A stretch of DNA of 64,000 nt from the NCBI GenBank assembly GCA_963768765.1, contig CAVYJK010000020.1:186001-250000 (forward strand), written 5' to 3'. This document shows positions 63,810 to 64,000 of the stretch, in pieces. The notes beneath the pieces were generated by a model. The model worked only from the letters and a program-made list of their open reading frames with translations. It searched no databases and had not been told where the DNA came from. The translations under genes and the position numbers were made by a program. The stretch is from DASWLF01 sp963768765. Its GTDB lineage: Bacteria > Desulfobacterota > Desulfobaccia > Desulfobaccales > 0-14-0-80-60-11. Numbering within the stretch: the first letter of the stretch is position 1; every line of letters begins with the position of its first letter.

Positions 63810-64000
63810 GCTGATTTAGCCTCCAGACCTTTCTTCAGGTGCGCCATCAAGCCGCCGTCGGCGAGCAGCTCCTGCATGAACGGCGGGATGGGCTGGCTCG
63901 AGTAAATTTTCCCCGTGGTCAGATCGGTGATCACCCCGGTGTCTGAGGTCCACGCTGAGTCTGGCGGCCGCCCGCCAGCTCCGCCGCGGCCTGGGCGGAC
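63806..64000 (-). CDS. leuD: 3-isopropylmalate dehydratase small subunit, 3' part (cut by window, frame broken)
   Basis: Only the C-terminal end lies in the window. Reading on the minus strand gives 'RLSVDL', 'DTGVITDLTTGKIYSSQPIP' and 'PFMQELLADGGLMAHLKKGL', a close match to the LeuD end. Two single-base breaks are needed (about 63941-63948 and 63958-63965). The stop overlaps the leuB start (ATGA). leuC would be expected beyond the window. Confidence 0.8.
   Translation of the reverse strand, partial: VRPGRGGAGGRPPDSAWTSDTGVITDLTTGKIYSSQPIPPFMQELLADGGLMAHLKKGLEAKSA

Overview
The window looks like a GC-rich chromosomal segment of an anaerobic Desulfobacterota bacterium (former Deltaproteobacteria, a sulfate-reducing or syntrophic lineage, possibly near Desulfobacca or Syntrophobacteria). 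This rests on gene content: an HdrABC heterodisulfide-reductase-type module, the DUF39 plus NIL-ferredoxin homocysteine pair, full-length NifU with NifS, LivKHMGF linked to phenylacetate-CoA ligases and a tandem-ACT protein, CooT, DUF3842, and many palindromic intergenic repeats. The species is inference. No phage, CRISPR array, rRNA or complete insertion sequence was seen; one tRNA (Phe, GAA) is present.

Layout. 1-5.3 kb: nested MITE-like repeats, an apparently autoregulated TetR gene, a permuted papain-like hydrolase, typA, a repeat-rich gap and a small PQ-loop membrane protein. 5.3-13.6 kb (minus): a tight eight-gene run hcy(DUF39)-NIL ferredoxin-thiM-thiE-rrf2-hdrC-hdrB-hdrA. 13.9-17.9 kb (plus): nifU-nifS-serine acetyltransferase-cysK, divergent from the previous run, with a palindrome over each of the two promoters. 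18.1 kb: tRNA-Phe. 18.6-24.5 kb: receiver-PAS-Ser/Thr kinase, a membrane hydrolase, cupin, M28 peptidase, Cys-cluster protein and nitroreductase. 24.8-30.5 kb: soluble GAF-PAS histidine kinase, engB, plsC, rnj. 30.7-42.5 kb: copper/silver-type CBA efflux (tolC-cusB-cusA), small lipoproteins, a DUF302 protein, a Met-rich secreted protein, three membrane signalling proteins sharing one sensor domain, and a stand-alone receiver. 42.7-48 kb: MetE-like protein, flavodoxin-like reductase, recO, sterol-desaturase-type hydroxylase, PfpI protein, an unknown. 48-59.3 kb: paaK-ACT-livKHMGF-paaK2-AT-rich orphan-livK2. 59.5-64 kb (minus): rsmD-coaD-DUF3842-cooT and leuD-leuB-asd.

How the genes fit together. 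Asd makes the aspartate semialdehyde that the DUF39/NIL-ferredoxin pair is thought to convert to homocysteine; SAT/CysK make cysteine and NifS/NifU turn its sulfur into Fe-S clusters, which HdrABC, the ferredoxin and the Rrf2 regulator need. The 30-42 kb region reads as a metal-resistance and envelope-sensing island.

The most interesting candidate for an undescribed system is the 39.1-42.5 kb cluster. A HisKA-type protein without an ATPase domain, a GAF protein with a four-Cys tail and an ATPase-bearing kinase each carry the same two-helix membrane domain with His-Pro and Met motifs. They sit beside copper efflux genes, with a lone receiver nearby.

Data-quality warning: about 18 reading-frame breaks, nearly all repaired by removing one base, occur in otherwise intact and often essential genes. 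They look like sequencing or assembly indels rather than real pseudogenes. I give composite coordinates for these genes.
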